Under the pieces are notes generated by a model. The model saw only the letters and a list, made by a program, of their open reading frames with translations. It was not told the origin of the DNA and did no database searches. A stretch of DNA of 45,124 nt from contig JAUJNJ010000026.1 in the NCBI GenBank assembly GCA_030448225.1, forward strand, positions 1 through 45,124, written 5' to 3'. Below are positions 1-9,721 of this stretch, piece by piece (within the stretch, counting starts at the first letter, position 1; every line of letters starts with the position of its first letter). Position numbers and translations under genes: made by a program. The stretch comes from Phycisphaerae bacterium. GTDB taxonomy: Bacteria > Planctomycetota > Phycisphaerae > Tepidisphaerales > Tepidisphaeraceae.

Positions 1-203
1 AAAAGAGGGACGCGCCGGTGACCAACAAGGAGGCCGCGAAGCCGCAGAAGTCGGACGCGCCGGAGTCGCCGACGGAGGACGCGCCGCGGAGGAAGGAACA
101 GAAGCCGAGCCCAACGGGGGAGCCCGCACCGGGGAATGAGCCGGCGTCTGAGAACGAAGAACCTGCCGACGCCGACGCGGCCACGTGTGACTCGAACGAC
201 TGA
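1..203 (+). CDS. C-terminal end of an unidentified protein (partial)
   Basis: The frame is open from the first bases and stops with TGA at 201-203, so this is most likely the tail of a gene that starts before the window. The visible 60-odd residues are rich in Pro, Glu, Lys, Asp and Ala with no hydrophobic core, the composition of a disordered charged tail. No domain is recognisable and no function can be given. An independent small protein starting at the GTG at 18 is possible, but there is no convincing ribosome binding site before it. The next gene starts about 45 bases downstream on the same strand. Confidence 0.45.
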   Translation, partial: KRDAPVTNKEAAKPQKSDAPESPTEDAPRRKEQKPSPTGEPAPGNEPASENEEPADADAATCDSND

Positions 204-247
204 CCGCGACCGTGACGACGGCTTCCACACCGACAGAGGGCGTTCGA

Positions 248-2101
248 ATGCACCGACTCACAATGCTGACGCTGGCCGCGCCCGTCCTGCTGCTGTTGAC
301 GGCGTACGGGCCGGGTCGAGCCCGCGCGCAGCAACCGCCGCAGCAGGGCCCGCGGGCGCCGGCCGAGGCCGCGCGGCACTTCACGCTGCCGGCCGGGTTC
401 AAGGCGACGCTCTTCGCCGCCGAGCCGGACGTAGTGCAGCCGATCGCGTTCTGCTTCGACGGCCGCGGCCGGCTGTGGGTGGCCGAGTCGTACACCTACC
501 CCGATTTCAAGCCGCCGACGGAGGAGGGTGAGGACCGCATCCTGATCTTCGAGGACACGGACGGCGACGGCCGGTTCGACACGAAGAAGGTCTTCTGGGA
601 CCAGGTGCCGAACGTCAGCGGGATCGAGGTCGGCTTCGGCGGCGTCTACGTCTGCGCGACGCCGCGCCTGCTGTTCGTCCCCGACGCCGACGGCGACGAC
701 GTGCCCGATGGCGAGCCGCGCGTGCTGCTCGACGGGTGGAACCTCGACAAGGCGCAGCACAACGTCTTCAACGGCCTCACCTGGGGCCCCGACGGCTGGC
801 TGTGGGGGATGAACGGCATCCAGAGCAAGTCCGCCGTCGGCAAGCCGGGCACGCCGGACGATCAGCGCGTGAAGTTCGACTGCGGCGTGTGGCGCTACCA
901 CCCGACCCGCCACGCGTTCGAGGTCGTCGCCTGGGGCACCACCAACCCGTGGGGCCTCGACTTCGACGACTACGGCCAGCCGTTCATCACCAACTGCGTC
1001 ATCGCCCACCTGTGGCACGTCGTGCCCGGCGCGCACTTCCAGCGCATGTATGGCGACGACCCGGTGCCGCACGTCTACGCGCCGCTGAAGTCGTGCGCCG
1101 ACCATTTGCACTTCATCGGCGACTGGACCGACGTGCGCAAGGGCCCGAACCAGAGCGCGGACGCCGGCGGCGGGCACGCGCACGTCGGCGCGATGGTCTA
1201 CCTCGGCGACAACTGGCCCGACGCCTACCGCAACGGCCTGTTCACGTTCAACCTGCACGGCCTGCGCGCCAACCACGACGTGCTCGAACCGCGCGGCTCC
1301 GGCTACGTCGCCCGCCACGGCCCCGACTTCATGCACGCCGGCGACCCGTGGTTCCGCGGCCTGGAGATGGCCTACGGCCCCGACGGCGGCGTCTATCTCA
1401 CCGACTGGTCCGACACCGGCGAATGCCACGACTTCGACCACGCCGACCTCGGCAACGGCCGGATCTACAAGATCACCTACGGCGACGCCAAGCCGGTGAA
1501 GGTGAACGTCGCCGCGATGAGCGACGATCGACTCGTCGACCTCCACCTCCACAAGAACGACTGGTTCGTCCGCCACGCCCGCCGGGTACTGCAGGAGCGC
1601 ACGGCGGCGGGGAAACTCGGCGGCAACGTGGCGCCGGCATTGGAGAAGATCCTCGCCGGCCACTCCGACGTCACCCGCCGCCTCCGCGCGCTCTGGACGC
1701 TCCACGCGATCGGCGCGCTGTCGCCCGAGCGCCGCCTAGCGTTGCTGGACGACAAGGAACAGTACGTTCGCGCGTGGACGATGCAGTTCGAACTCGAGGA
1801 CCGCGAGGCGCCCGAGGCGTTCCGCGCGAAGCTGGCGCAAGTCGCGGCCGACCCGTCACCCGTCGTCCGCCTCCACGTCGCCAGTGTGCTCCAGCGCGTC
1901 CCGCTCGACCAGCGCTGGCCGATCGCCGACGCGCTCGTCGTCAACGCCGCCAACGCCGACGACCAGAACCTGCCGCTGATGATCTGGTACGCGATCGAGC
2001 CGCTGGTGTCGGCGGACAAGACGCGGGCGGTTCAGCTACTCGTGAAGGCGAAGATCCCGATCGTACGTGAACACATCACACGGCGCATGGCGGCGAAGTG
2101 A
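248..2101 (+). CDS. Secreted PVC-type membrane-bound dehydrogenase-domain protein with C-terminal helical (HEAT-like) region
   Basis: The ATG at 248 is chosen because the next residues form a signal peptide (MHRLTML, a run of Ala/Leu, then ARAQQ); an in-frame ATG at 212 would add 12 polar residues before it. After export the protein shows a beta-propeller-like domain of the planctomycete membrane-bound dehydrogenase family: FDGRGRLWVAES, EDTDGDGRFD, GLTWGPDGWLWGMNG, TTNPWGLDFDDYGQPF, YGPDGGVYLTDWSDTG and NGRIYKITY. These resemble soluble sugar-dehydrogenase (PQQ-type) blades. About 190 C-terminal residues are alpha-helical with repeated Leu/Ala/Asp patterns, like HEAT repeats. Related planctomycete proteins are often longer and carry a cytochrome c CxxCH domain; no CxxCH is present here. 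The substrate is unknown and an extracytoplasmic location is likely. The frame is intact. Confidence 0.85.
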   Translation: MHRLTMLTLAAPVLLLLTAYGPGRARAQQPPQQGPRAPAEAARHFTLPAGFKATLFAAEPDVVQPIAFCFDGRGRLWVAESYTYPDFKPPTEEGEDRILIFEDTDGDGRFDTKKVFWDQVPNVSGIEVGFGGVYVCATPRLLFVPDADGDDVPDGEPRVLLDGWNLDKAQHNVFNGLTWGPDGWLWGMNGIQSKSAVGKPGTPDDQRVKFDCGVWRYHPTRHAFEVVAWGTTNPWGLDFDDYGQPFITNCVIAHLWHVVPGAHFQRMYGDDPVPHVYAPLKSCADHLHFIGDWTDVRKGPNQSADAGGGHAHVGAMVYLGDNWPDAYRNGLFTFNLHGLRANHDVLEPRGSGYVARHGPDFMHAGDPWFRGLEMAYGPDGGVYLTDWSDTGECHDFDHADLGNGRIYKITYGDAKPVKVNVAAMSDDRLVDLHLHKNDWFVRHARRVLQERTAAGKLGGNVAPALEKILAGHSDVTRRLRALWTLHAIGALSPERRLALLDDKEQYVRAWTMQFELEDREAPEAFRAKLAQVAADPSPVVRLHVASVLQRVPLDQRWPIADALVVNAANADDQNLPLMIWYAIEPLVSADKTRAVQLLVKAKIPIVREHITRRMAAK

Positions 2102-2150
2102 TGCGTCGGCAAACCCGGCCGGTGTTCGGTTCGCTTGAACTTGTGGCGGC

Positions 2151-2658
2151 CTATTTCGCTTCGAGCAACTGGTCGACCAACTCGCCGAGCGTGAGGCCGA
2201 CACGGTACAGCCGAGGGGCACGGGGAAACTTCTTTGAAATCGCGACCATGAGCACGAGGTCATCGGCGCCGTCGCCCGCCGGATGAAACATCGCCACGTC
2301 GAGTGGATCGGCCGTAAGGAAGTGAGCGTTCGGCCATCCCGCCTCGTCGCTGATCACCCGCCCCACCCATGCCGCCACTTCCGCCGGGGCCGCCGTGCCC
2401 CACGCGGCCGCAGTGCCGCCGAGCGAGAAGCTGACTGCGAATCTGCTCCACTACAGGCTGTCTGCTTCTGCAGTGGAACTCGATGATCAACCACCATGCG
2501 GCGATCGCCAGCACGAACCACCACCACCGGTGCACGAGGCACGCGAGGAGACTGCCGAATAAAATCGCGCCCAATAGCGACGGCACCCATACCGGGTCGG
2601 GCGGCTTGCTGCCACTTGGCCAGTGGAGTGGCGTGAGGTCGTCGTCTGCCCCCGTCAT
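2151..2658 (-). CDS. Small membrane protein, hypothetical (one frameshift)
   Basis: Reading from ATG at 2658 the protein begins MTGADDDLTPLHWPSGSKPP and then has two closely spaced hydrophobic segments (SLLGAILFGSLLACLVH and WWWFVLAIAAWWLIIEF), so a helical hairpin in the membrane is predicted. Near 2395-2425 the frame is lost. The adjacent frame continues with AAWVGRVISDEAGWPNAHFL and ends in VGLTLGELVDQLLEAK before TAG at 2153-2151. The two halves have coherent protein-like composition and no stop between them, so I treat them as one gene of about 168 codons with an indel in a G/C-rich stretch. The C-terminal half is soluble. It starts 62 bases after the sugar kinase stop on the same strand and may be co-transcribed. 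Family not recognised. Confidence 0.5.
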
Positions 2659-2720
2659 AGGCGCAAGTGTAAGAATGCCCGAAATGCGACGCGCACGCAG
2701 GAGATGCGGCGGGGCAGCGG

Positions 2721-4037
2721 TCACCGTTCTCGCGGCACGAGCGTCCCCAGCCCGCGGAGCGTCGCCTCGTCGACGGACTTGAACCTCCACTTCCCCGGCC
2801 AGTCGCGGTGCATCAGCTTGTCGAGGCGGTCGGACTTGCCGCCGGAAACGGCGACCGTGCGGCCGATGGGGAGGTCGTTCTGCTTCTCCAGTAGCGTGAG
2901 GCGGGCCGCACTGGCCTCGGCGAGCGATTCGATGATGGCGGCCAGCATCTGCTCGCGCGTGGTGGCGAGGGTGAGGCCGCGGAACGCCCCCTGCCGCTGT
3001 TCGACGCTCGTGCGCTCGCCGGCGAGATAGGGGTCGAACCGCACTCCGGCGCTGGCGACGTCACCGCGACGGCCGAGGCGGGAGAGGAGCGTGCGGAAGT
3101 CGTCCTGCGTGACGTCGGGGAACAGTTGCTGCTTCGCCCAGAACAATGCCGCGCCGGCGGCGGCAAGCGTGCTGACGCTGAGCCACAAGCCGCGGACGCC
3201 GAGCGCGCGGGTCAGCAGGTTCTCGTGCGGCTTGGGGCGATCGGTGCAGAGCGCCAGCACGTCGGTGGAGCCGCAGACGTTGAACAGTTGTCCCGGCTCC
3301 GCCCCGGCCAGGATCACGCCCGCGCTGCCGTCGACCATGCCGGTGAGCACGGGCGTTCCGTCGCTCACGCCCAGTTCCCGCGCGCCCGCGGGCGTGAGGC
3401 GGCCGGCGACCGCGTCGCCCTCCAGCACGTCGGGCAGGAGCGACGTCGGCAGGTCGGCTGCGGCGCAAAGCTCGTCGCTCCAGCCGGACAACTTGAGCGT
3501 CTGGTAGAAGCCCGTGAATGACGCGTTCGACGGGTCGGTCACGCGCGCGCCGGTCCAGCGGCGGTGCAGGAACGTGTTGAGCTGGCCGGCGAGGTCCGCC
3601 CGCTTCAGCCGGGCCGGCTCGTGGCGGCGGTACCACGCCCACGTTGTCGAGCTGATGCCGCCGGGGAACGGGCGGTTGCCGGCCAGTCGCAGGTGCCGCG
3701 CCTTGCCCACCTCCGCCTCGATCCGCCGCGCCTCGTCCACGCTACGCCGGTCCTGATGCGTGACGAGCGGCGTGAGCGGGTTGCCCTTCGCGTCCATCAC
3801 GACCCACGCCGGCGACATCACCGCCAGCGCGATCGCGTCGACCCCCTTCGCGCGCGCGCCGACCTGCGCTACCGCGCCGCGAATCGCGCGGAGCAGGGCC
3901 GCGGGGTCCACCTCCGCGCGTTCCTCGTCGCGGCGCGTCGGGTAGAACTCGCGCGCCACCTCGCCGACGACCCTGCCGTCGCGCAGGAGGGCGGATTTGA
4001 CGGACGACGAGCCGATATCGATGCCGAGGAGAGTCAT
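2721..4037 (-). CDS. FGGY-family carbohydrate kinase
   Basis: ATP-dependent sugar or polyol kinase of the FGGY/ASKHA superfamily, about 438 residues, slightly shorter than the usual 480-520. The N-terminal phosphate-binding loop is GIDIGSSSVKSALL. The second domain contains GMVDGSAGVILAGAEPG, whose Asp fits the catalytic base position, followed by FNVCGSTDVLALC. DPYLAGERTS and a late VSGGKSD motif fit the adenosine-binding part. The ATG at 4037 is chosen because it sits directly before the ATP loop; the frame stays open for 30 further codons upstream, but these run through the palindrome at 4077-4104. The sugar cannot be read from sequence. The gene upstream on the same strand is 6-phosphogluconate dehydrogenase, as in gnt operons where an FGGY gluconokinase supplies its substrate, so gluconate is a reasonable but unproven guess. 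Confidence 0.85.
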   Translation of the reverse strand: MTLLGIDIGSSSVKSALLRDGRVVGEVAREFYPTRRDEERAEVDPAALLRAIRGAVAQVGARAKGVDAIALAVMSPAWVVMDAKGNPLTPLVTHQDRRSVDEARRIEAEVGKARHLRLAGNRPFPGGISSTTWAWYRRHEPARLKRADLAGQLNTFLHRRWTGARVTDPSNASFTGFYQTLKLSGWSDELCAAADLPTSLLPDVLEGDAVAGRLTPAGARELGVSDGTPVLTGMVDGSAGVILAGAEPGQLFNVCGSTDVLALCTDRPKPHENLLTRALGVRGLWLSVSTLAAAGAALFWAKQQLFPDVTQDDFRTLLSRLGRRGDVASAGVRFDPYLAGERTSVEQRQGAFRGLTLATTREQMLAAIIESLAEASAARLTLLEKQNDLPIGRTVAVSGGKSDRLDKLMHRDWPGKWRFKSVDEATLRGLGTLVPRER

Positions 4038-4076
4038 GCGGAAATGGAAAGCACCGAAGCCGGCCAGAGACTCACT

Positions 4077-4104
4077 CCCTCTCCCCCGTACCCGGGGGAG
4101 AGGG
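4077..4104. repeat. GC-rich palindrome, 11-bp stem
   Basis: The arms CCCTCTCCCCC (4077-4087) and GGGGGAGAGGG (4094-4104) are perfectly complementary around a 6-base loop. It lies between gnd and the sugar kinase, both on the minus strand. Translated, it gives the PHPCPLPRVRGRG pattern that commonly turns up as spurious N-terminal extensions in many bacterial genomes, which marks it as a dispersed intergenic element. There is no T-run, so terminator activity is uncertain. Confidence 0.7.
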
Positions 4105-4125
4105 CAGGGGTGAGGGGCGGAACCC

Positions 4126-4208
4126 AAGGATGAAGAATGAAGGCAGAAGGATGAAATGGGAGCGATCCTGACCTACTTCATCCTTCATCCTTCCGATTTC
4201 ATCCTTCG
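4126..4208. repeat. Purine/pyrimidine inverted repeat (AAGGATGAAG-type) after gnd
   Basis: The left arm has several copies of GGATGAA-like units (4127-4155) and the right arm has the complementary TTCATCC units (4176-4207), with GAAGGATGAAAT facing ATTTCATCCTTC. The whole can fold into a long imperfect hairpin just downstream of the gnd stop codon at 4213. It may act as a transcript end, but it also looks like a member of a dispersed intergenic repeat family. Confidence 0.6.
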
Positions 4209-4212
4209 CGAC

Positions 4213-5745
4213 CTAATCCCCCTTCGGGTGCCGCGCGTGCCGAACCTGCGTCGCGCCCGTGTCCTCGGCCGGCACCTCGTGGGCGGGCTGTTCGGCGGAC
4301 CACTCGGTGTGGATGAAGGTGCCCGGCTTTTCGGTGCGCTCGTAGGTGTGGGCGCCCGAAGTAGTCGCGCTGCGCCTGGATCAGGTTGCCCGGGAGCCGC
4401 GCCCGGCGGTAGCTGTCGTAGTAGGCGAGCGAGCCGCTAAAGGCCGGCAGGCCGACGCCGTGGTCGACGCCGAGCTTCACCACGCCGCCACGCGTCCTGG
4501 CGCTCCGGCGATCATCGCGTGGAAGCGGTCGTCCATGAACAGGTTCGGCAGCGACGGGTTCTTCTTGAACGCCTGCGTGATTTCCTCCAGGAAGACCGCG
4601 CGGATGATGCACCCGGCCCGCCAGATCATCGGCAGGTCCGGCAGGGTCATCTTGAAGTCGAACCCGCCCTTCTCCTTCGTCCGGTTGGCCGCCGCCAGCG
4701 CCGCCATGCCCTGCGCGTAGGAGCAGATCTTCGAGCAGTAGAGGGCGGCCTTCACGTCGTCGATGAACTTCTTGGCGTCGGCCGATAGCTTCGCGGGCTT
4801 GGGGCCGGCGAGCCGCTCGCTGGCGGCGACGCGCTCGTCCTTCAGCATCGACAGTTCGCGCATGTCGACCGCGGCGGCCATCGTGGGGATCGGCACGAGC
4901 AGGTCGAGGCCGGACTTGATCGTCCACGTGCCGGTCCCCTTCATGCCCACCACGTCGCGGATCTGCTCGACGAGCGGCTTGCCGCCGCCGGACCGGCACC
5001 CGCACCCGCCTGCGGGTCGGGAAGTCGATCACCTTCTCGGTCACCTCGATCAAGAAGCTCTGGAGCTCGGACCGGTTCCAGTCGCCGAAGACCTGCTTCA
5101 GCGCGTTATCGAGGCCGCCGACGTTCTTCAGCAGGTCGTAAGCCTCGGCGATGAGCTGCATGTCGCCGTACTCGATGCCGTTGTGGATCATCTTGACGAA
5201 GTGGCCCGCGCGCCCTCGCCGCAGTAGGTGACGCACGGCACGCCGTCGCTCGGCGCCTTGGCGGCGATCTTCTCGAGGATCGGCCGGAGGTGCTCGTAGC
5301 TCTCGCGGTCGCCGCCGGGCATGATGCTCGGCCCCCAGAGCGCCCTCCTCCTCGCCGCCGCTGACGCCCATGCCGAAGAACTTCACGCCGGTCGGCGCCA
5401 GCTCGGCGGCCCGCCGCTCGGTGTCGGTGTAGAGCGCGTTGCCGCCGTCGATGAGGATGTCGCCCGGCTGGAGGAACGGCACGATCGACCGGATCGTCGC
5501 GTCGGTCGCGGCGCCGGGCCTTGACCATCATCAGGATGCGGCGACCGCTCGAGGAGCTTGACGAAGTCCTCGATCCGCTCGGCCCCCTTGGCGTTCTTCC
5601 CCTTGGCAACGCCGCCGAGGAAGGCCTGCGTCTTGGCGTACGTGCGGTTGAAGACGGCGATCGGGAAGCCGTTGCGCTCGATGTTGAGCGCGATGTTGCG
5701 ACCCATCACTTCCAGACCGATGACGCCGAATGCCTGCAAGGCCAT
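4213..5745 (-). CDS. gnd: 6-phosphogluconate dehydrogenase, decarboxylating (multiple frameshifts)
   Basis: Oxidises 6-phosphogluconate to ribulose 5-phosphate and CO2 with NADP+ (oxidative pentose phosphate pathway, cytosol). The start [20 protein letters not shown] gives the Rossmann fold and [11 protein letters not shown] follows. Further on are [28 protein letters not shown], then [20 protein letters not shown] with the catalytic Lys and substrate-binding His-Asn. The C-terminal domain shows [48 protein letters not shown] and, near the end, [20 protein letters not shown]. These pieces lie in all three minus frames, with switches near 5530, 5335, 5215, 5000, 4490 and 4355; the last reads to TAG at 4215. 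About 511 codons in total, a little longer than the usual 470-490. Conservation on both sides of every break argues for indel errors rather than a dead gene. Confidence 0.85.
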
Positions 5746-5949
5746 GTGCTGCCTGTCCTTCCCGGGGGGATCGAGGTCGCCGGACTTCGCGCGCCGCGGT
5801 GGGCGCGGCGTCCGGCGACCGGTGTCGCTATCGAAGTGCGGGGTATTGTGGGGTTTTCGGGCGGATGTTCAATCGCAGGACGGGCGGGGGCGGGGGCGCG
5901 GCGGGGAGCCCGAATGCGACTTAGCGGCCAACGGGCGCGTCGAGATTCG

Positions 5950-6935
5950 CTAAGCCGCGAGCGGCTTCACTCCTTCTTTTTCGACGGGCGTGCCGGCACC
6001 GGCGGTCACGCCCCACTTGTCCGCGTCGACCGCCCCGCCGCGCCGGGACGATGCGGAGGAAGTCGTCGTCGCCGAGCCAGACGTCGATCGTGTCGCGGCG
6101 CGTGCCCACCTCGTAATCGACGGTGAAGCACGACGGACCCTTCGCGTCCGCCGGGCTGGCCGGCGAAGAAGCGGAGAGCCCGCGCCGGCCGGGCGGTCGG
6201 CCTTGAGGACGCCGTCGACCAGCGGATCGGGAGGCGGTCGCCGGCCGGGGCCGTCACTTCGAGCGAATCGCCGCGGCGGGCCTCGCGGACGTCGGAGCCG
6301 CCGCGGACCGAGAAGATCCTGTACTTCAGCCGGCGGGCGACAGCGAGACGGACAGTTGGCCGTTGGAGTCGTGGCCGGTCGCGGCCATGTCGAGGTAGGA
6401 GCATGACGAGCCGGCGGTTGCCGCCGGGGGCTCGTCCGCTCGCCGACGAACAGTGTGGTCGCGTTGCGGCCAGCGTCGAAGTGCGCGCGACGTAGTGCGC
6501 GCCAGGACCGGCGTCTGGCGCAGCACGGGTGGCTGGTAGGCCTGGCGGTGGCGGCCGAGGGTGTAGAGGTCGGCCACGCGGAAGCCGTCCGGCGCGTCAG
6601 GAGGCGTTTCATCGCGCGCGAACCGGATCCTCGTCGTACGCGACCTCGTCCGCGGCCTGACCATCGCGAGGCGTAGAAGCGCATCACGTCGGGCGGCGGC
6701 GGCGTGTACGCGACGGCGGCCGGCGGCGCGGCGGTCGTCACGATCGTCGGGCGTGGCGATCGTGACGAACGCCTGCCGGCCGCGCGCACTGCTGGACGGC
6801 CGGGATCAAGATCCCGGCGACGAGCAACACGACGCTGACGATCGCGAACGCCAGCAGCAGCCGGTATCGGCGGCGGCTCACGTAGTCGGGCGGCGTGCGG
6901 TCGTACCCAGGGGCCTGCAGCGGCTCGTCCGTCAT
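5950..6935 (-). CDS. Membrane-anchored hypothetical protein (multiple frameshifts)
   Basis: ATG at 6935 opens MTDEPLQAPGYDRTPPDYV, a short cytoplasmic stretch, then YRLLLAFAIVSVVLLVAGIL, a single membrane segment ending in IPAVQQCAR. From about 6790 the reading passes through all three frames: PPPPDVMRFYASRW, APDGFRVADLYTLGRHRQAY, LKYRIFSVRGGSDV, DSLEVTAPAGDRLPI, DTIDVWLGDDDFLRI and finally WGVTAGAGTPVEKEGVKPLAA before TAG at 5952. The segments suggest an extracytoplasmic beta-rich domain. At least five frame switches are needed, as in the neighbours. I do not recognise the family. It lies about 200 bases upstream of gnd on the same strand. The exact protein cannot be restored from this sequence. 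Confidence 0.5.
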
Positions 6936-7135
6936 CGGAAGTTCCCCTTCGGTAAACGTCTGCACGGGCAGGTTACCCCGCCGGGCGGGGAGAAGCGTTA
7001 CCGGGAAATGAGGAGGAGGGGGACGCGACGGTTCAAAATGCCGCGAATCGTACGGAGCGCAACGCAGGATGTCAAACCCCGCGGGAGCTTCGCCGCGCTC
7101 AGGATGACAGGAACCCGCGTCCCCGTTGACCGACT
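6936..7135. other. Intergenic region with a dispersed-repeat fragment
   Basis: No gene is seen. The stretch at about 7040-7113 (CGGAGCGCAACGCAGGATGTC ... GCGCTCAGGATGACAGG, shortened) resembles the common intergenic repeat whose translation ends in FAALRMT. A run of GGAGGAGGGGG lies at 7010-7022. Nothing else is supported. Confidence 0.35.
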
Positions 7136-9332
7136 CTAACGCCTTTCCATGTTGGCGACCGCGCCCCGCGCTCCGTCGCCACGGGCGGCCGCCCCGCCTG
7201 CCGTTCCATGTCGCGGGCGTGGCCGGCTTGGGCGTGGCGCGTGCGGTGGTGACGTCGGTGTCCGCGGGCGACTCGGCCGGTCCATCGCCCGGGCCGGCGT
7301 CTAACACGTCCTCGACGTAGCAGCGGAGCAGTTCGCCCGCCGCCGCCGCCGAGGCGGTCGCTGCCGGGTGCGGGGGCGGGTCGCCGTCGAACAGTTCGCA
7401 CACCTGGCCGAGACCGTCGCCGCAGAGGCGGTCGAGGACCGGGCGGAGCAGGTCGGCTGCCTCGCGCCCGGGCGGCGCGGCCGCGTCTGCGCGCGGAGGT
7501 GGGCGGCGGCCAGCAGGCCCAGGATGTGCACGTGGGCCGAGCCGTTGTGGAGGGCCCGGTCGCGGGCGGCGTCGTCGCCGCCGTAACGGCCCTCATAGCC
7601 GGGGTGGTCCGGGGCGAGCGTGCGGACGCCGACGGGCGTGAGCAACTCGGCACGGACCGCCTCGGCGATGCCGGCGCGCGGCCGGCGTCGAGCACGGGGC
7701 ACGGCAGACGCGGCGAGGATCTGGTACGGGCGGACCGCCGCGTCGGCTGCCGTCGTCGGTGACGACGTCGTAGCAGCAGTGGGCCGACCTGTTCCAGAAT
7801 CGCCGGTCGAACGCCGCCTTCGTCGACGCCGCCAGCGCCGTCAGTTCAACGGCGAGCGCGGCGTCGCCGAAGCGGCCGGCGAGGTCGGCGGTGACGCGCG
7901 CGTTGTACCAGAGCGCGTTGAGCTCGACCGGGCGGCCGTGCCGCGGGTTGACCACTTGCGCGTGCCGCCGCGGGCGTCGATCCGCGTCGCCGCGCGCGTC
8001 GCCGGGCTCGCCGGCGCGGAGCAGGCCGTCGGCGTCGGGGCGGATGCCGAGGCGTGCCGCGGCGGTAGGCGTCGACGATCTCGCGGATCGGCCCGTAAAG
8101 GGCGGACCGTCGCGTCGTCGCCGGTGTAGCGGAGGTAGTGGTGAACGCTCGAGACAAACCAGAGCGACGTCCGACGACGTGTAGAGCGGCCGGCCGCCGT
8201 CCTCGGGGAACTCCGACGGCAGCAGGCCGTCGCGCAGCTTGCCGGCGAGCTTCAGCAGCGACGCGCTGGCGTAGCGGCCGGTGACGAGAACAGCCCGGGA
8301 ACGCGAACAGCGCCCGCCGCGGCGACGGCGGCGACCACGGGTACTGCGGCAGGACGGCGGACGTGCGTCGTCCGCCGGGGACGTCGTACAACCGGCTGAC
8401 GACGAACGCGTCCGCCGCCCGCGCGCAGCGCCCGGCAGGTAACGCTCGGCCCCCTCGGCCGGGTCGGGGCCGTCGTCCCGGCGGTCGGACGGACACACGC
8501 GCCGCGTCCTGCTTGCGCGCTGCCAGCGCGCGCCGCGGCCGAGCGTAGCGCGACGTGGCCGCCGAGACTGCCGTGCTGCACGCGGACCTCGTCGAGCACC
8601 TTCTCGAGGTCGATCGGGTCGGCCGAGCAGACGAAGTGGGCCGGGCGGCCCGGCGAGCGTCATGCGGACGGCGCCGGGCGTCCAGAGGTTCGAGGCCCGC
8701 GTAGTCGCGCTCCTGCTCGCGGCGGTAGATCGTGTTGAAGTACCAACCCGGCCGCGAATCCGTTGCCCTCGTCGTGCGCGAAGACCTCGGGCGTGCGCGC
8801 CGTGGGCGGCACGCGGTGCTGCCGCCGACGCGTCGTGCTCGACCTTCAGCACGCCGTTCCACTGGTACATCAGCTCGTGGATCCCGCGCGCGGCGAACAG
8901 CGGCGTGACGAGCAGATCGACCGGCCGGCCGCCGCCGAGGAGCGTGTAGGTGAGGCAGACGGTGTTCTGGCCGCGGAGCAGGACGAGGGACTTCTCCAGC
9001 GTCCAGCCGTCGCCCTGGTAGACCCAGCGGGGTAGGGGTCGTGGTCGAACGCACGGAGCAGGCGGTGGCCGTCGGGGTGGACGGCGGCCGTACTCGTTGG
9101 CCGCGAGATGGCTGGGCCAGCCGTCGCAGACGATCGTCTCCTCGACGCGCGACAGCAGCACCATCCGGCGGACCGGCGGCGTCATCGCCGCGACGAGCAG
9201 GCCGTGTACTTGCGCCGTGTTGAGCGACGCGATCGTCGACGACGCGTACCCGCCGAGGCCGTTGGTGGCGAGCCACTCGCGTTCGATCAGCCCCTCGAAC
9301 TTCATCGAGGTGACGTCCCTGACGTGTCCCAT
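7136..9332 (-). CDS. Glycogen debranching enzyme, amylo-alpha-1,6-glucosidase type (multiple frameshifts)
   Basis: The start is ATG at 9332 (MGHVRDV), supported by GGGAGG on the minus strand a few bases upstream. Residues 10-60 are diagnostic: EGLIEREWLATNGLGGYASS, then NTAQVHGLLVAAMTPP and MVLLSRVEETI match the N-terminal domain of archaeal-type glycogen debranching enzymes. Later pieces are GWTLEKSLVLLRGQNTVCLT, ASLLKLAGKLRDGLLPSEFP, GRPLYTSSDV and the six-hairpin glycosidase region PVELNALWYNARVTADLAGR followed by STKAAFDRRFWN. The C-terminus is marked by APDHPGYEGRYGGDDAARDR and VCELFDGDPPPHP. It would hydrolyse alpha-1,6 branch points of glycogen. Around ten frame switches occur between 9040 and 7450, so the polypeptide as written is broken. 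The last 60 codons have low complexity and the exact stop (about 7136) is uncertain. Confidence 0.75.
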
Positions 9333-9721
9333 TACGCCTCCCTGCATCCGCCCGCGCCCGAGTGTACGCCACGCCCGCCGCCCCTGCACGCTTTATCCTG
9401 CGCGCCCGACCACGAAGACCGGCGTTCGCTTGGCGCGACGGACCGCGCCAGAAGTGGTGACAATTCGGACTTCGAATTGTGGAGCCGGCGTGGCGAGCAT
9501 TTCCTCACCCGTGCCGTCCGCTCAAAATGTAAAATCCGCTTCCGAAATGACGTGAACTCGTCGCCCCGGACGTCCGCGCGACGCTCGACCAGCGCAACGA
9601 TACGACTTCTCCCGCGCCCGTAAACGCCGCGTGCCCGCCGAAGCGGGCACGCCGGGCACAGGTCTTGCCGTCCACCCCGGTCGGCCGGAAAGCCGCCGCG
9701 CCCGGAGACGGTTGCCCGCGA
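9333..9721. other. Intergenic region between MoeB-like and debranching genes
   Basis: About 390 bases with no convincing coding frame on either strand. It contains the perfect hairpin described separately and a local AT-richer patch around 9455-9545, which could hold the promoter of the debranching gene. I cannot name promoter boxes. Confidence 0.4.
9629..9652. terminator. Perfect 10-bp hairpin, possible transcript end for the MoeB-like gene
   Basis: GCGTGCCCGC, loop CGAA, GCGGGCACGC. It lies about 70 bases downstream of the stop of the minus-strand MoeB-like gene. There is no T-run, so termination is only plausible; it could also be a dispersed palindrome. Confidence 0.45.
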
